Of a stretch of 64,000 nt of DNA, positions 45,147-54,255 are shown piece by piece; within the stretch, counting starts at the first letter, position 1, and the number at the start of each line of letters is the position of its first letter. A program made the position numbers and the translations under genes. Location: contig OX352763.1 of NCBI GenBank assembly GCA_947095585.1, positions 105,627,908 through 105,691,907 of the forward strand, written 5' to 3'. The notes under the pieces were generated by a model. The model worked only from the letters and a program-made list of their open reading frames with translations, ran no database searches and was not told the origin of the DNA. Source of the stretch: Nephrocerus scutellatus. Taxonomy: Eukaryota > Arthropoda > Insecta > Diptera > Pipunculidae.

Positions 45147-46844
45147 CACTTGTTGCCAACAGTAATTAATTCCCTTGCTTTTTATTGGCCGTAAGAACAA
45201 TTCCAAATGTTAAGACAAAATCTAATCGCCCAACGTCCACTCAAGCGTAATGATTCATTAGCGCGCTTTAACGAAGCCACAAAAAGTGTGCGTGTGAGTG
45301 TGTGTGGTTTTTGCGGCTTATATCATGTCATTCATACATAGGTGCTTAGCGGCTCACATAATAGTATCGTACCTGTGCTGTCAGTCGAAACGATCTAAAT
45401 GCTATGCGATGTGATCGATCCATCCGTTCATTGTGTCGGATAGCATTAGAAACCGATTATCGGCAAATTGTTGACGTTTGCGGCGGCTGCGCATTTTCAC
45501 ATACGAGAGCAGTAGTATACTTTGTATTTTACATAACCGAAGCATGCGGATCTGGGTCTGGATCACTTTTCGGTTGCGGTCTTGTTGTTTGAAGCATAAT
45601 AGGGATAAATACAAGAATAACAATGATTCGTTTGGAAGCGACCTTGTGAAATACTAGTACACAATGTTGGTGAGGGTGAGAGAGGGAGAGAAATTGCATT
45701 AAATGAGACTACTTTGGAAATATATTTTTTCAGCGTTTTATGAGCGTTTATTACGGAGAATAAATTGAAATTGGTGTGCTCCACTCTTCTGGATCCTTAG
45801 TGATAAAATGACGCCCCTAAAGTGACTTTTCAATTTCGAAAACATGTAGAGGATATCATAAAGTGAGTGGTCTTCGAAGGAGGGTGTCAAAGGTACTATT
45901 TTATTCAACAATTGTATAATTGAAAGAACGTGGAATGTGAGCGGTGAAGCCATAGTCATGGCAATATCCTGCAATGCCTAGTCTTCCTCGAATGACTCTT
46001 TTCCTTAATTCGATTGATCTGATTGATTTTCACCCCAGATGCTAGCAGATTGTGGACATTTTCATTGATTTGGAAGTGAATAGGAGGATTTTCCAGATCG
46101 AGATTCGTCTTCAGCGCCTTATTCTCAGGTATTTTTCCACCTCCTCATATTCTTGTATTGCATAACTTTATGTATGGATTAATTTCACAAGCTGAATAAA
46201 AAAGGAGTATTCTTTTTTAGTCAGGATGGCGTTAAATAATCCGGCTCGAAGGACCAACATCATCAGAGTATTCTCACATATTCGGGAGTTAAACGATGAA
46301 CTATTGGAAAAATGGTTTTATTTCTCTATCACTAAGGCGTCGGAGATGAAATATCTGCTTCTTCACGTAAATCAGATTAGAAGAAGTCATAAAAACGGCC
46401 AAAATGTAGCAATCTTTTACCACAATGCTTTTGATTTGTTTGGCGATGCCACATGCATATAATCAAACAATGAATTATCTCAGTGAACCAATAACCACGT
46501 CTTAGTGGAACATACTTAAGTACAGCTTGAACCATGTTGTCCTCAATATTTTTGCAAGCTAGAACGGCAACTTCTAATAGAAAAATTTCAAGACTGCTTA
46601 ACAACCTGGAGCGTCGAATAAAAGTTAAAATTCTAAATGAGAGATTTGTTAGCTTGGATGTTTGATAGTCGGATGTCTGATGTCTGATAGTATGAGGTCT
46701 GATAGTCTAATATCAGATAAAGCTCACAAACTCTTTGAAATATAGCCTTACAAACAGACATTGTAGCTAATCTTATAGGAGAACATATAAAGATCAGCAG
46801 TAAGTAAGAAATCAAAGCTCGAGTCTTATAAAAATCCTGCTTTA
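45147..46844. other. Gene-free stretch
   Basis: No LINE motif. A 78-codon plus-strand frame at 46226-46462 (MALNNPARRTNIIRVFSHIR...) has mixed composition but no recognisable domain or neighbour. A 78-codon minus-strand frame at 45738-45974 is likewise unassigned. A short tandem of TGATAGTCGGATGTC-like words lies at 46660-46715. Confidence 0.45.
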
Positions 46845-46995
46845 AAAGAATTGAAATCAAAGAAAGAACAAGGCTCTATAAAATTTTTCAAAAGGACAAC
46901 AAAGCTACGCTCAACTAACTCGCAGAAACCTTATGGTACCTTTACTAACTCTTTGCTGGGGGTCAATAATATTTTACTCCATACTCACTGTTGGC
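46845..46995 (+). pseudogene. LOA-type LINE linker fragment
   Basis: Plus strand: KPYGTFTNSLLGVNNILLHT aligns with KSDGTFNNSMQKVNHILLHT of the LOA element at 26370-26440, the linker just before RT. It is about 150 bases with nothing of the element on either side, so it is a small relic. Confidence 0.65.
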
Positions 46996-47439
46996 CGATA
47001 TTAGTGTCGATTCTATCGTTTTCCGGGTTACTGTGGTAAATTTCTGGATTGGTCTGAATGATACTGATGGTAAGACACTCTTAGAGGCTTGGTGATGGGT
47101 GGATGGTGAAATGTTACGAGGGTGGTTGCGGTGTTTGTGGTGGCGATTGTTTGTGATAGTGTGGTGAGTGGTTTGTGATATTGTGGGGGGGATATTAGTG
47201 GCAAATCCTTATTTTCCATACGGAGAACGGGGAGCACTCAGCTAGAAGGTAATATTATAAATGCGTTCTGCGTTCTAACGATTTTAAAAACACCCTTTCA
47301 TCGTTACCATCAGAACATCGTAGGTCTTATCATTCTTGATAGATGTTTGTTCTTTAGAATTAATCATTTCGGCTTAACAGCTAATAAGTCAATCGAAGAC
47401 GCACTTTTAAAATTATGTACACATATGTTTATGAGAGCC

Positions 47440-47790
47440 TAAGACTTAAAAAAAATTACAAGATATTACAAAGGCTATTAAAATTGAATACAGCTGGATT
47501 CAAAGGATTTATAATTAAGTGTCTTGTTTTATATCTCACGGGTAGAAAACAAATTGTGAGCCCTGCAGCCAGTTTAAGTGAATGCGGCTTAATATTTCAA
47601 TAGAAGTTCCACAAGGATCAGTACATGGTCCTGTTTTATTCTGAATCGATTATTAATTCTATATTTGAAACAACCTTGAAAGGTACACCAACTGTGTTTG
47701 CAGATGATTTACTTGTATACTCGTATATTAATACTTCCGTCATAGATCTAGTTTTAGAAGTTTTATACAATGCCTAAGCAATATGGACTA
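47440..47790 (+). pseudogene. LINE RT palm fragment
   Basis: Plus strand: LNTAGFKGFIIKCLVLYLTG, RKQIVSPAASLSECG, then EVPQGSVHGPVLF in the next frame and TPTVFADDLLVYSYIN with the FADD box at about 47700. It resembles RTs with VPQGSVLGPVLF and belongs to neither the Jockey nor the LOA families here. Both ends are truncated. Confidence 0.75.
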
Positions 47791-47829
47791 ACATACTGGG
47801 ACGAGGCTCTTAATTGCACTCTGCAACCT

Positions 47830-48695
47830 ATAATGGTCGGTTATTAAAAACATTTTAAGGTTTATCTGGATATAAACACAGCTTTAGCTTTTAATTCGAA
47901 GATACTTCTGTACTTTTACATAGATAAATGCAATTCAAATATGATATAAGGTTTTTGCGTCATTGACGGTTGGACTCGCTGATCTCGCTGCTACACCCAA
48001 TTAATTCAGGAATAAACGGGAAGCAGTTGGTGGAAACTATTGGCTACTATTGACCACTATTATTTAATTTTAATAATTTTAATATAAATTTCAATACAAA
48101 CTCCGACTACATAGCCAAGATAAAAAAAATCTCCTTATAACTTCATTTCAAGTGGGATTTTGCATCACTAACCAAATAATTCCTCCGACCACCACAGAAG
48201 AGACCCCCAAGCGATATCGAGACGCCAACAAAACAACACGTCCGCACGTTTACACGTGCAACATACCTATGTGTAACATTAGAAACAAACATAACTCAAC
48301 CACAGAAATCGTATATCTCATCGAACCATACACACACCAACAAACTCAAGCGCCAGAAATTTCTTTATCACCGCATGTGCTATGGCTGGCACGCACATAG
48401 AGATGATGAAGCCACCGAACACCGAAGTCGCCAATCGCCATTGATCGGCATGATCGCGCATGAGGCATGCTCATCATCATCCTTAACCCAACAAAAACAA
48501 GAACAGGCTGATTTGTCTGGCCGGGAAACACACGAAAGAACATCGCGTCAGCACGATCATACGCACACACACACAACTGGAAATTGGAAGAGACACGCTG
48601 AAAGTCAGCGGCGATCATCAGGCAAGGATTATCCGGCGACTGGCACAATACCTTAACCTTTAACTACTCGCGCGAAAACTACTTGCGTGGTGTAT
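47830..48695. other. Gene-free stretch
   Basis: Nothing recognised. The section 48152-48656 is less A/T-rich, has open frames on both strands, and contains (CA)n-like words at 48560-48575. No domain or transposon signature was found. Confidence 0.45.
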
Positions 48696-48699
48696 TTCA

Positions 48700-49140
48700 T
48701 ACAACACTCTTTAATTTATCGTTAGCAAGTACATGCCACACGCCACATGCCACACAGTCCTTTTTTATTTGGTAATAATCGCCAAAATATCTGATAATGA
48801 GGTCGGGCCTATTTCAGAGTATTTTCTTTTTTCCATTCATCACATGTGCCACACGCGACTCACGACACGCATCACACGCGCGATATCAAAATTGGCTACT
48901 GACATTGAGCTTCTCACAAAATTTTAGCCATCTAGGTCGTGCGAATGGTGGTTAAAAAGGACAAAGGACAACTAGAATCTAGAACTAGAAAATGGCGGCA
49001 TTTCCAACCATCACATGGGCCACATGCGAAACGCGACACACGTGAAATATTAAAAACGCTGTTTTGGACCAGCTTTTAGGTCGTGTGGAAGGTGGTTAAA
49101 AATGGCCTCAAAGAAGACGAAAAAAAATGTCCACCCTTAA
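48700..49140 (+). repeat. CACACG-type tandem repeat array, left of a Jockey fragment
   Basis: Same family as 36455-37135, including TTATTTGGTAATAATCGCCA, GAGGTCGGGCCTATTTCAGA, CACATGTGCCACACGCGACT, ATCTAGGTCGTGCGAATGG and GGTTAAAAAGGAC. About one and a half units, with the later part shortened. Confidence 0.8.
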
Positions 49141-49204
49141 CAGACAAAGTTCCAATCCGGAATTTAATTTCAATTGGCTCAAATTAAGGGTCATTCATGA
49201 AACG

Positions 49205-49745
49205 AGCCTCGTCGTCGATTCCAACGCTCATTTATAATGACATTCCAGTTGTCAGCTCTATAGCTCCACGCTTCCAGATTGTGCATTGCTACCTCCTGCA
49301 CCTACCAGTATTGATCACTATGTGAGACAGATCTTCATTCGTACTCGTGCAGTTGCTAGAGTTTTAAACAATCTCAATACTCATAAACACGCTGGGCTAG
49401 ATGGTATTTCCCCACTAGTTCTGAAGAGGTGTTCTTCCAAGCTGGCATTACCATTGCGTAACCTTTTCCATCTATCCTATTTTTCTAGACTTTTCCCGAG
49501 TAGTTGGAAAACAGCCTTTGTCCAGCCCATACCCAAAAAAGGCAAGCCGTCGTCTCCTTCTTCGTGCCGACCCATAGCACTTACATCCATTCTTTGCAAG
49601 GTCATGGAAACGCTGATCAATTTTCAGCTCACGAAATATCTTGAAAACAACGAAATCCTTAGTGACCGGCAGTATGGTTTGGTGGGCAACGTTCTACTGG
49701 TGATTTGATGGTATATCTCACCGAACAGTGGAACCGGTCATTGCA
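49205..49745 (+). pseudogene. Jockey-type LINE RT fragment between CACACG arrays
   Basis: Plus strand: SSIPTLIYNDIPVVS, then CTYQY-type frame noise, AGLDGISPLVLKRCSSKLA, LPLRNLFHLSYFSRLFPSSW, KTAFVQPIPKKGKPSSPSSC and RPIALTSILCKVMETLINFQ, ending at MVYLTEQWNRSLQI where CACACG repeats resume. A 55-base gap relative to the 41515 copy removes the residues after PVVSS. Neither a LINE 3' end nor poly(A) is present, so it was not placed here by normal retrotransposition. Confidence 0.87.
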
Positions 49746-50160
49746 AATTATAAAAAAAAACACGCGCTACACACATCACAAGCGTCACACGTGTCACACA
49801 GGTCACACGTGAAATATAAAAGACACTGTTTTAGACTTTGAAATTTCAGCTCTCTATGTCGTGTGGAATGTGGTTAAAAAGGACATCAAAGAAGTCGAAA
49901 AAAATATCCATACATCACACGTACCACATGCGAAACGTGTCACACGTGAAATATCAATAAACTCTGTGTTGTACTTAGAAACCTACAAAATTTCGGCTAT
50001 TTCTTAGTCGTGTCGGGAGGTGATTAAAAAGGGCCTCAAAGAAGTCCGAAAAATAATTTAAACATATCAGACGCGCCACACGCAACACGCATCACACGCG
50101 GAATATAAAAATGCTATTTTGGACTTAGGGTACTCACAAAATTTTAGAATTTCAGAAAAT
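49746..50160 (+). repeat. CACACG-type tandem repeat array, right of a Jockey fragment
   Basis: Three units of about 130-140 bases, each with CACACGCGCCACACG-like words, GTCACACGTGAAATAT, a CTGTTTTNGACTTNG part, CAAAATTTCAGCTCTC, TCGTGTGGAANGTGGTTAAA and AGGACNTCAAAGAAGTCGAA. Confidence 0.8.
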
Positions 50161-50344
50161 AACTACTTCAGCGATAACTACTCGACCGAAGTTATATCCT
50201 CAATTTTTAAGGCAAAAGGAGAAATTATGAACCTGAATTTCATACCACACTGTGAAGATTAACAGTCATTTTCTCCTTTTGTAATCTACGAGAGAGAGAG
50301 GATACCTTTCACTTCTTGGGGAGGATTCCAATTCTAAGCGAAAT

Positions 50345-50510
50345 TATGTGTCCGCTTTTTGATCTTGAGGAGGTCCTTGGGTGGTCTTGAGGGAATTTTG
50401 AGTGGGTCATGAGTGGAGTATTGAGGGGGTCTTAAGAAGATTTTTATGGTGTCTTTTGTGGTCTTGAGGGGATGTTGAGGGATCTTGAGGAGATTTCGAA
50501 GTGAACTTCT
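50345..50510 (-). repeat. Degenerate minisatellite, reverse complement of 5085-5300
   Basis: Words such as TTGAGGAGGTCCTTGGGTGG, TCTTGAGGGAATTTTGAG and GTCTTGAGGGGATGTTGAGG repeat every 14-17 bases. The reverse complement corresponds to the CTCAAGACCCC-type array next to TMT copy A, but no TMT copy follows here. Confidence 0.7.
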
Positions 50511-50544
50511 GACTATATATATAGGTATATAGGAATCATAGTGT

Positions 50545-50637
50545 GGGTTAGGTTGACTTTTGAGTTTCAACTCTATATTCAACTTAACCCTGTTTCCATG
50601 AGCGCTAACTAGGTTCAACCTAGCGATACATGGAAAC
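50545..50637. other. Two adjacent hairpins
   Basis: Hairpin 1 (50545-50590) pairs GGGTTAGGTTGA with TCAACTTAACCC (one mismatch), with inner GAGTT/AACTC pairing. Hairpin 2 (50592-50637) pairs GTTTCCATG with CATGGAAAC, with inner TAGGTT/AACCTA pairing. They touch end to end. This could be a short palindromic MITE or a structured RNA. No transposon ends or TA duplication are clear. Confidence 0.55.
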
Positions 50638-51489
50638 GAGATATATTCGCTTACAGGATCACATGGATATATGCATATACTTGTTGGCGTACTTGCATAT
50701 ACACATTCCGTGTTCGCTTCGCGATCGATCCGCGATTTGAAAAATCTATCTTGGCAGTTGTTGTTGGTGTTGTTGTTGATGTTGTTGTTGTTCCCTTTCT
50801 TACCATCACGCCCGCCCAGTAAAATAACTGCTTGTTCGCACAGCACATCCCCGACTCAATTCAACGAGTAGGTACTTTCGTCTGTTTGCACCTCGTTTGT
50901 GAGATGATCGCCGTCGAGGCTGTTCGCTGGCTGCTATAACAAGACCTCCCGCAGATAATTGCCCATCATATCATGAAGGTCTCCGCCCAGCTATTTACCA
51001 AACAAAAGAAGAGGTTAAGATATTACCTATATGATTTGTTGTTGGTTGGTTGTCGGATGAGGTTCTGCTTCGCGCTGAAGATTGGCGATCTATCTGGGAG
51101 AGGGAACAAAACCACATAGCACACACACACACACCACACACAATAACACCACAGCGCGCAAAAAACGAGCAAAAAATAATTGATGATACCTTTGGGATGG
51201 ATAATCATACCATTCGTGATGGTGTTCCGCAAGTGGCATCACTCCAACGGCTCAATAAATTTGAAACAAAATTGGTCGATCACATGCTACAGAGAGATGG
51301 GAGGCGATTCGATGTTGGTGGCACATGTAATTGGTAATGAAGTTTTTAGAGTTTGGAAGAGTGTGTTTCCTCTACTGAGTGCCAGACAACCAAATGCTTC
51401 TTGATAGTCAAGCAATGACCGGACCGTCTGAAATTATTTTTCAACTTAACTTCTAAATAAGACTTTGCTAAACGATAAATTTGACAAGT

Positions 51490-51610
51490 AAGCTTCATGA
51501 GGATGTGGTGAGAAGATGCCTCTTCTCTGACGCTCAAATAATTTCTGAGAAGTCTATCTCTGACCAGTTTGTCTGCAATTCGATAATTAAACGCTTCACC
51601 TTATAGTAGA
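51490..51610 (+). repeat. Dispersed repeat of unknown type, copy 1
   Basis: AGCTTCATGAGGATG, GAAGATGCCTCTTCTCTGAC and CTCTGACCAGTTTGTCTGCA recur in diverged form at 54950-55060 and 58600-58705. No coding or terminal structure was found. Confidence 0.5.
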
Positions 51611-51867
51611 ATATATTGTCAGCTAGTCCCAAGCTCAGATAATGGAGGGGGGCAACGGAGCAACCCTATCCTCAGTAAAACTATTAACCAATTGTAAGCC
51701 AATGATTTAAAGTACCCGTGAGTACTGCATTGTCAGTAATCGTTATAAGATAACTTATACGTAAAACGGTTCTCTCCGATGCTCAGACAAGGTCGGCTGT
51801 ACCTTATCCTGGCAAGTCGTCTCTGCCAGAATGTTCAGTATTTTCCAGTAAGTTTATGGTATTTTTA

Positions 51868-52806
51868 TGAAAAAAAAACAACCCATAAAAATTAAAATTT
51901 TTCATGTAAATTCTCTAATAGGAGATAGGTATGTGTTAAAATTTGAAGAAAATCGGGCTAATTTTTACAAAATTTACATGGACACCACACGGGTCTCAGG
52001 GCCCTATCACTCCAACAAATTTACAAAAAGATATGTCTATCAGTGATACACATGTGTTAAAAATTTGAAGAAAATCGGGCTAAATTTTAAAAAATTTATG
52101 TGGGCACCCCTCAGGGCCAGTTCACTCCAAAAACTTTAAAAAAAATTTGGTCCATCGGAGATACAGAGGTGTATGAAGGTATGAGGTATTTGAAGAAAAT
52201 CGGGTTAATTTCTTTGAAAAATTTTTATGGGGCCCCTCGACCCCGGCCACCAAAATTTTTGCAAAAAGTGTTGTCCATCGGAGATAAACACGTATATAAA
52301 ATTTAAAAAAATTCGGGTTAATTTTTTTAAAAAAAATTTTGGGCCCAATGACCCTGGGGCCCGGGGTCTTCAAAATTTTTACAAAAAGTGTTGCCTATCG
52401 GAGATACACGCGTATATAAAATTTGAAGAAAATCGGGTTAATTTTTTTTTTAAATTTTATGGGACCCCACGAACCCGGGGCCCGTGGTCTCCAAAATTTT
52501 TACAAAAAGTGTTGTCTATCAGAGATACACATGTGTATAAAATTTGGAGAAAATCGAGTAAAATTTTGTAAAATATTTGTATGGGAGCCCCCCGACCCCG
52601 GTGTCCGAGGGGCCTCAAATTAATTAATAGAAAGTGTTGTCTCCGGAAAGACACATGTGTGCAAAATTTCAATAAAATCGGGCTTTGGGAAGTGGGTTAA
52701 AAATTGATCGCAAGATTCCACAACAGACGACCGACGACCGACGACCGACGACCGACGACCGACCGACCCACGGGCAAGTGAAGTTAATATAGAGAATTTA
52801 AAAAGA
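51868..52806 (+). mobile_element. TMT-family repeat, copy D
   Basis: The most complete copy: an A run, CAACCCATAAAAATTAAAAT, a leader module, then about five modules of 120-125 bases. The shared GTGTTGTC words step by 120, 121 and 125 bases from 52268 to 52634. A last module (TTTCAATAAAATCGGGCTTT, GGGAAGTGGGTTAAAAATTG) is followed by a 7-mer ACCGACG array (52725-52769) and the tail CGGGCAAGTGAAGTTAATAT, then AGAGAATTTAAAAAG. Open frames across the modules (NRVNFFKKNFG, LQNFYKKCCLSEIH) are repeat artefacts, because they recur once per module in two frames. Confidence 0.87.
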
Positions 52807-52989
52807 AACAAAAAGTAGGAGAAGCGTCTAGTCAAGAGACGATCACGTTAGCAGACCGCAGCTATGCGCGATCCAGCCATAGTACTCAATTTCTGAGCAC
52901 TGGGAGTGCAATACAGCCTAGCCTATCCAACTAAAACCAGCTGCACCCAAAGTAGTCAGCGATAACCTAAAGAAGAAAAGTTATGTTAC

Positions 52990-54235
52990 TGCAAATGTGC
53001 TCTGGAAGCAGCAGTACCAAAGGGCTGTCCTAATTCTTAACAAGAGTACTAAGAATATTGTACCCTATGCGATGCACTCAAATAGCAAAGGGTGTGAGAT
53101 GAGTTCAACAAAAGGCAAGGCAAGGGTAAGGAGACTAATTACTCTACTACTGGTCATGAGACCAGTAATTCAACGAACTTACGAAGATAACTTAGAAGGA
53201 GTGGACTCACTGAATCGTCGACTTGTGGTGATACTTATAGGGATCAGAAAGGTTAAAGAGACTATAGCTTACTCCGGGGTGTGGAGAAGGAGGATATTTC
53301 TGAACCTTCCTACCAGCCGGCAGTCAGACAGTCACTCATTTAGTGTTGGTTATAAGTGATCGTAAGGGTTAGAGAGACTTTAGCTTACTCCGTGGAGAAA
53401 GAGGACATTGTTGAACCTTCATACCCCAGCCGGCAGTCAGTAACTCATTAGTGTTGGTTATAGTGATCGAATCCAATAGTATTCCAGGCAGAAACTAATG
53501 CAACAGAAGCCTGCGTCCTGGAATGTACTAAAAGAAGGTACAGAAGAACAGAGATCTATGTGATGATCTCAGACAGTCAGGCAGCACTGCCAGCATTAAA
53601 AGGTGCAGTCTTTTTCTCTAAAACAACGTGGAGCTGTTTCTGCCACTTAGAAGAACTGGCCAAAAACAACAAAATCACACTAATGTGGTCTCCCGGACAC
53701 TCAGGCATATCAGGAAACTAGACAGCAGACCTCTGCGCAAGAGATGGCGCAGAAGGAATTTTCACTGGTCCAGAACCCAGCATTGCCTATTCCAAATGCC
53801 ATATCAACAGAAAAATTAAAAAGTGGGAAAACGCTACTATCGAAGCGGAATGGAATTCTTCGTCTGGGATGAGCCAAGCCAAGAAGCTTCTAAAATACAA
53901 CATTAGTCATATGGACAGGGCCATCAAACTGGACCGCCATACACTAAGAACACTAGTCTGGTATTTGACAGGACATGGCCCATTCCATGACCATCTTTTG
54001 AAAATGGGCAAATCCCAATCAGACCGTTGCCGATTCTGCAACGAGGCAAAGGAAACGTCAGAGCACATACTCTTCGTATGCGTAGTCCTCACCCAGAAAA
54101 GAATAAAACATTTCAAGGCTCATACAGTTCCCTGGCCGAATGCCAGAACAATGTCAGATTCATGAAGGAACTGAGCAATCACGCACATTAGACCTCAAGG
54201 TCGCAGTGCTCAAGGCTCCTTACCCCCACCTAATA
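52990..54235 (+). pseudogene. I/R1-type LINE C-terminal part: RNase H and zinc finger
   Basis: Plus strand. The proximal part (52990-53360) is faint. From about 53480 RNase H is clear: VFQAETNATEACVLEC (second acidic residue), VMISDSQAALPALKG (third), LMWSPGHSGISGN followed by a stop and TADLCARDGAEG (the final WVPGH..GNE.AD block). The region after it reads LRTLVWYLTGHGPFHDHLLK and CRFCNEAKETSEHILFVC, a C-x2-C...H...C zinc-finger-like end near 54035-54085. It ends at a TAA-type repeat near 54233-54250, as in I-type elements. The first RNase H Asp is not visible. Confidence 0.87.
53247..53470 (+). repeat. Tandem duplication of about 115 bases
   Basis: The section from AGGTTAAAGAGACTATAGCT through CAGCCGGCAGTCAG to TGGTTATAAGTGATCG is repeated at 53365-53468 with small deletions. 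Part of it (CTGAACCTTTATACCAGCCA) reappears at 54265-54295. Confidence 0.8.
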
Positions 54236-54255
54236 TATATAATAATAATAATACT
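54230..54255 (+). repeat. TAA-rich 3' tail of the I/R1-type element
   Basis: CCTAATATATATAATAATAA then TAATAC. Short TAA tandem tails are usual at the 3' end of I-type LINEs, which supports this as the end of the element. Confidence 0.65.

Larger units (their letters stand above)
50161..51867. other. Gene-free stretch with microsatellites and hairpins
   Basis: Apart from the minisatellite and the twin hairpins, nothing is recognised. (TTG)n lies at 50757-50791 and (CA)n at 51119-51132. The segment 51490-51610 belongs to a small dispersed repeat shared with 54950-55060 and 58450-58705. Confidence 0.5.

Noticed and set aside
43789..45194. Very long open frames on both strands (360-435 codons) with dipeptide repeats
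   Set aside because: They are forced by a stop-free hexamer satellite. All frames repeat a dipeptide and none has a non-repeat domain.
51868..52806. Firm assignment of the TMT family to Helitrons or to mini-me elements
   Set aside because: Reading in reverse, the start TCTCTATATTAAC and the microsatellite slot are suggestive. I found no clear CTRR end with a preceding hairpin, and the A-run flanks fit target-primed insertion as well. Kept as an open hypothesis.
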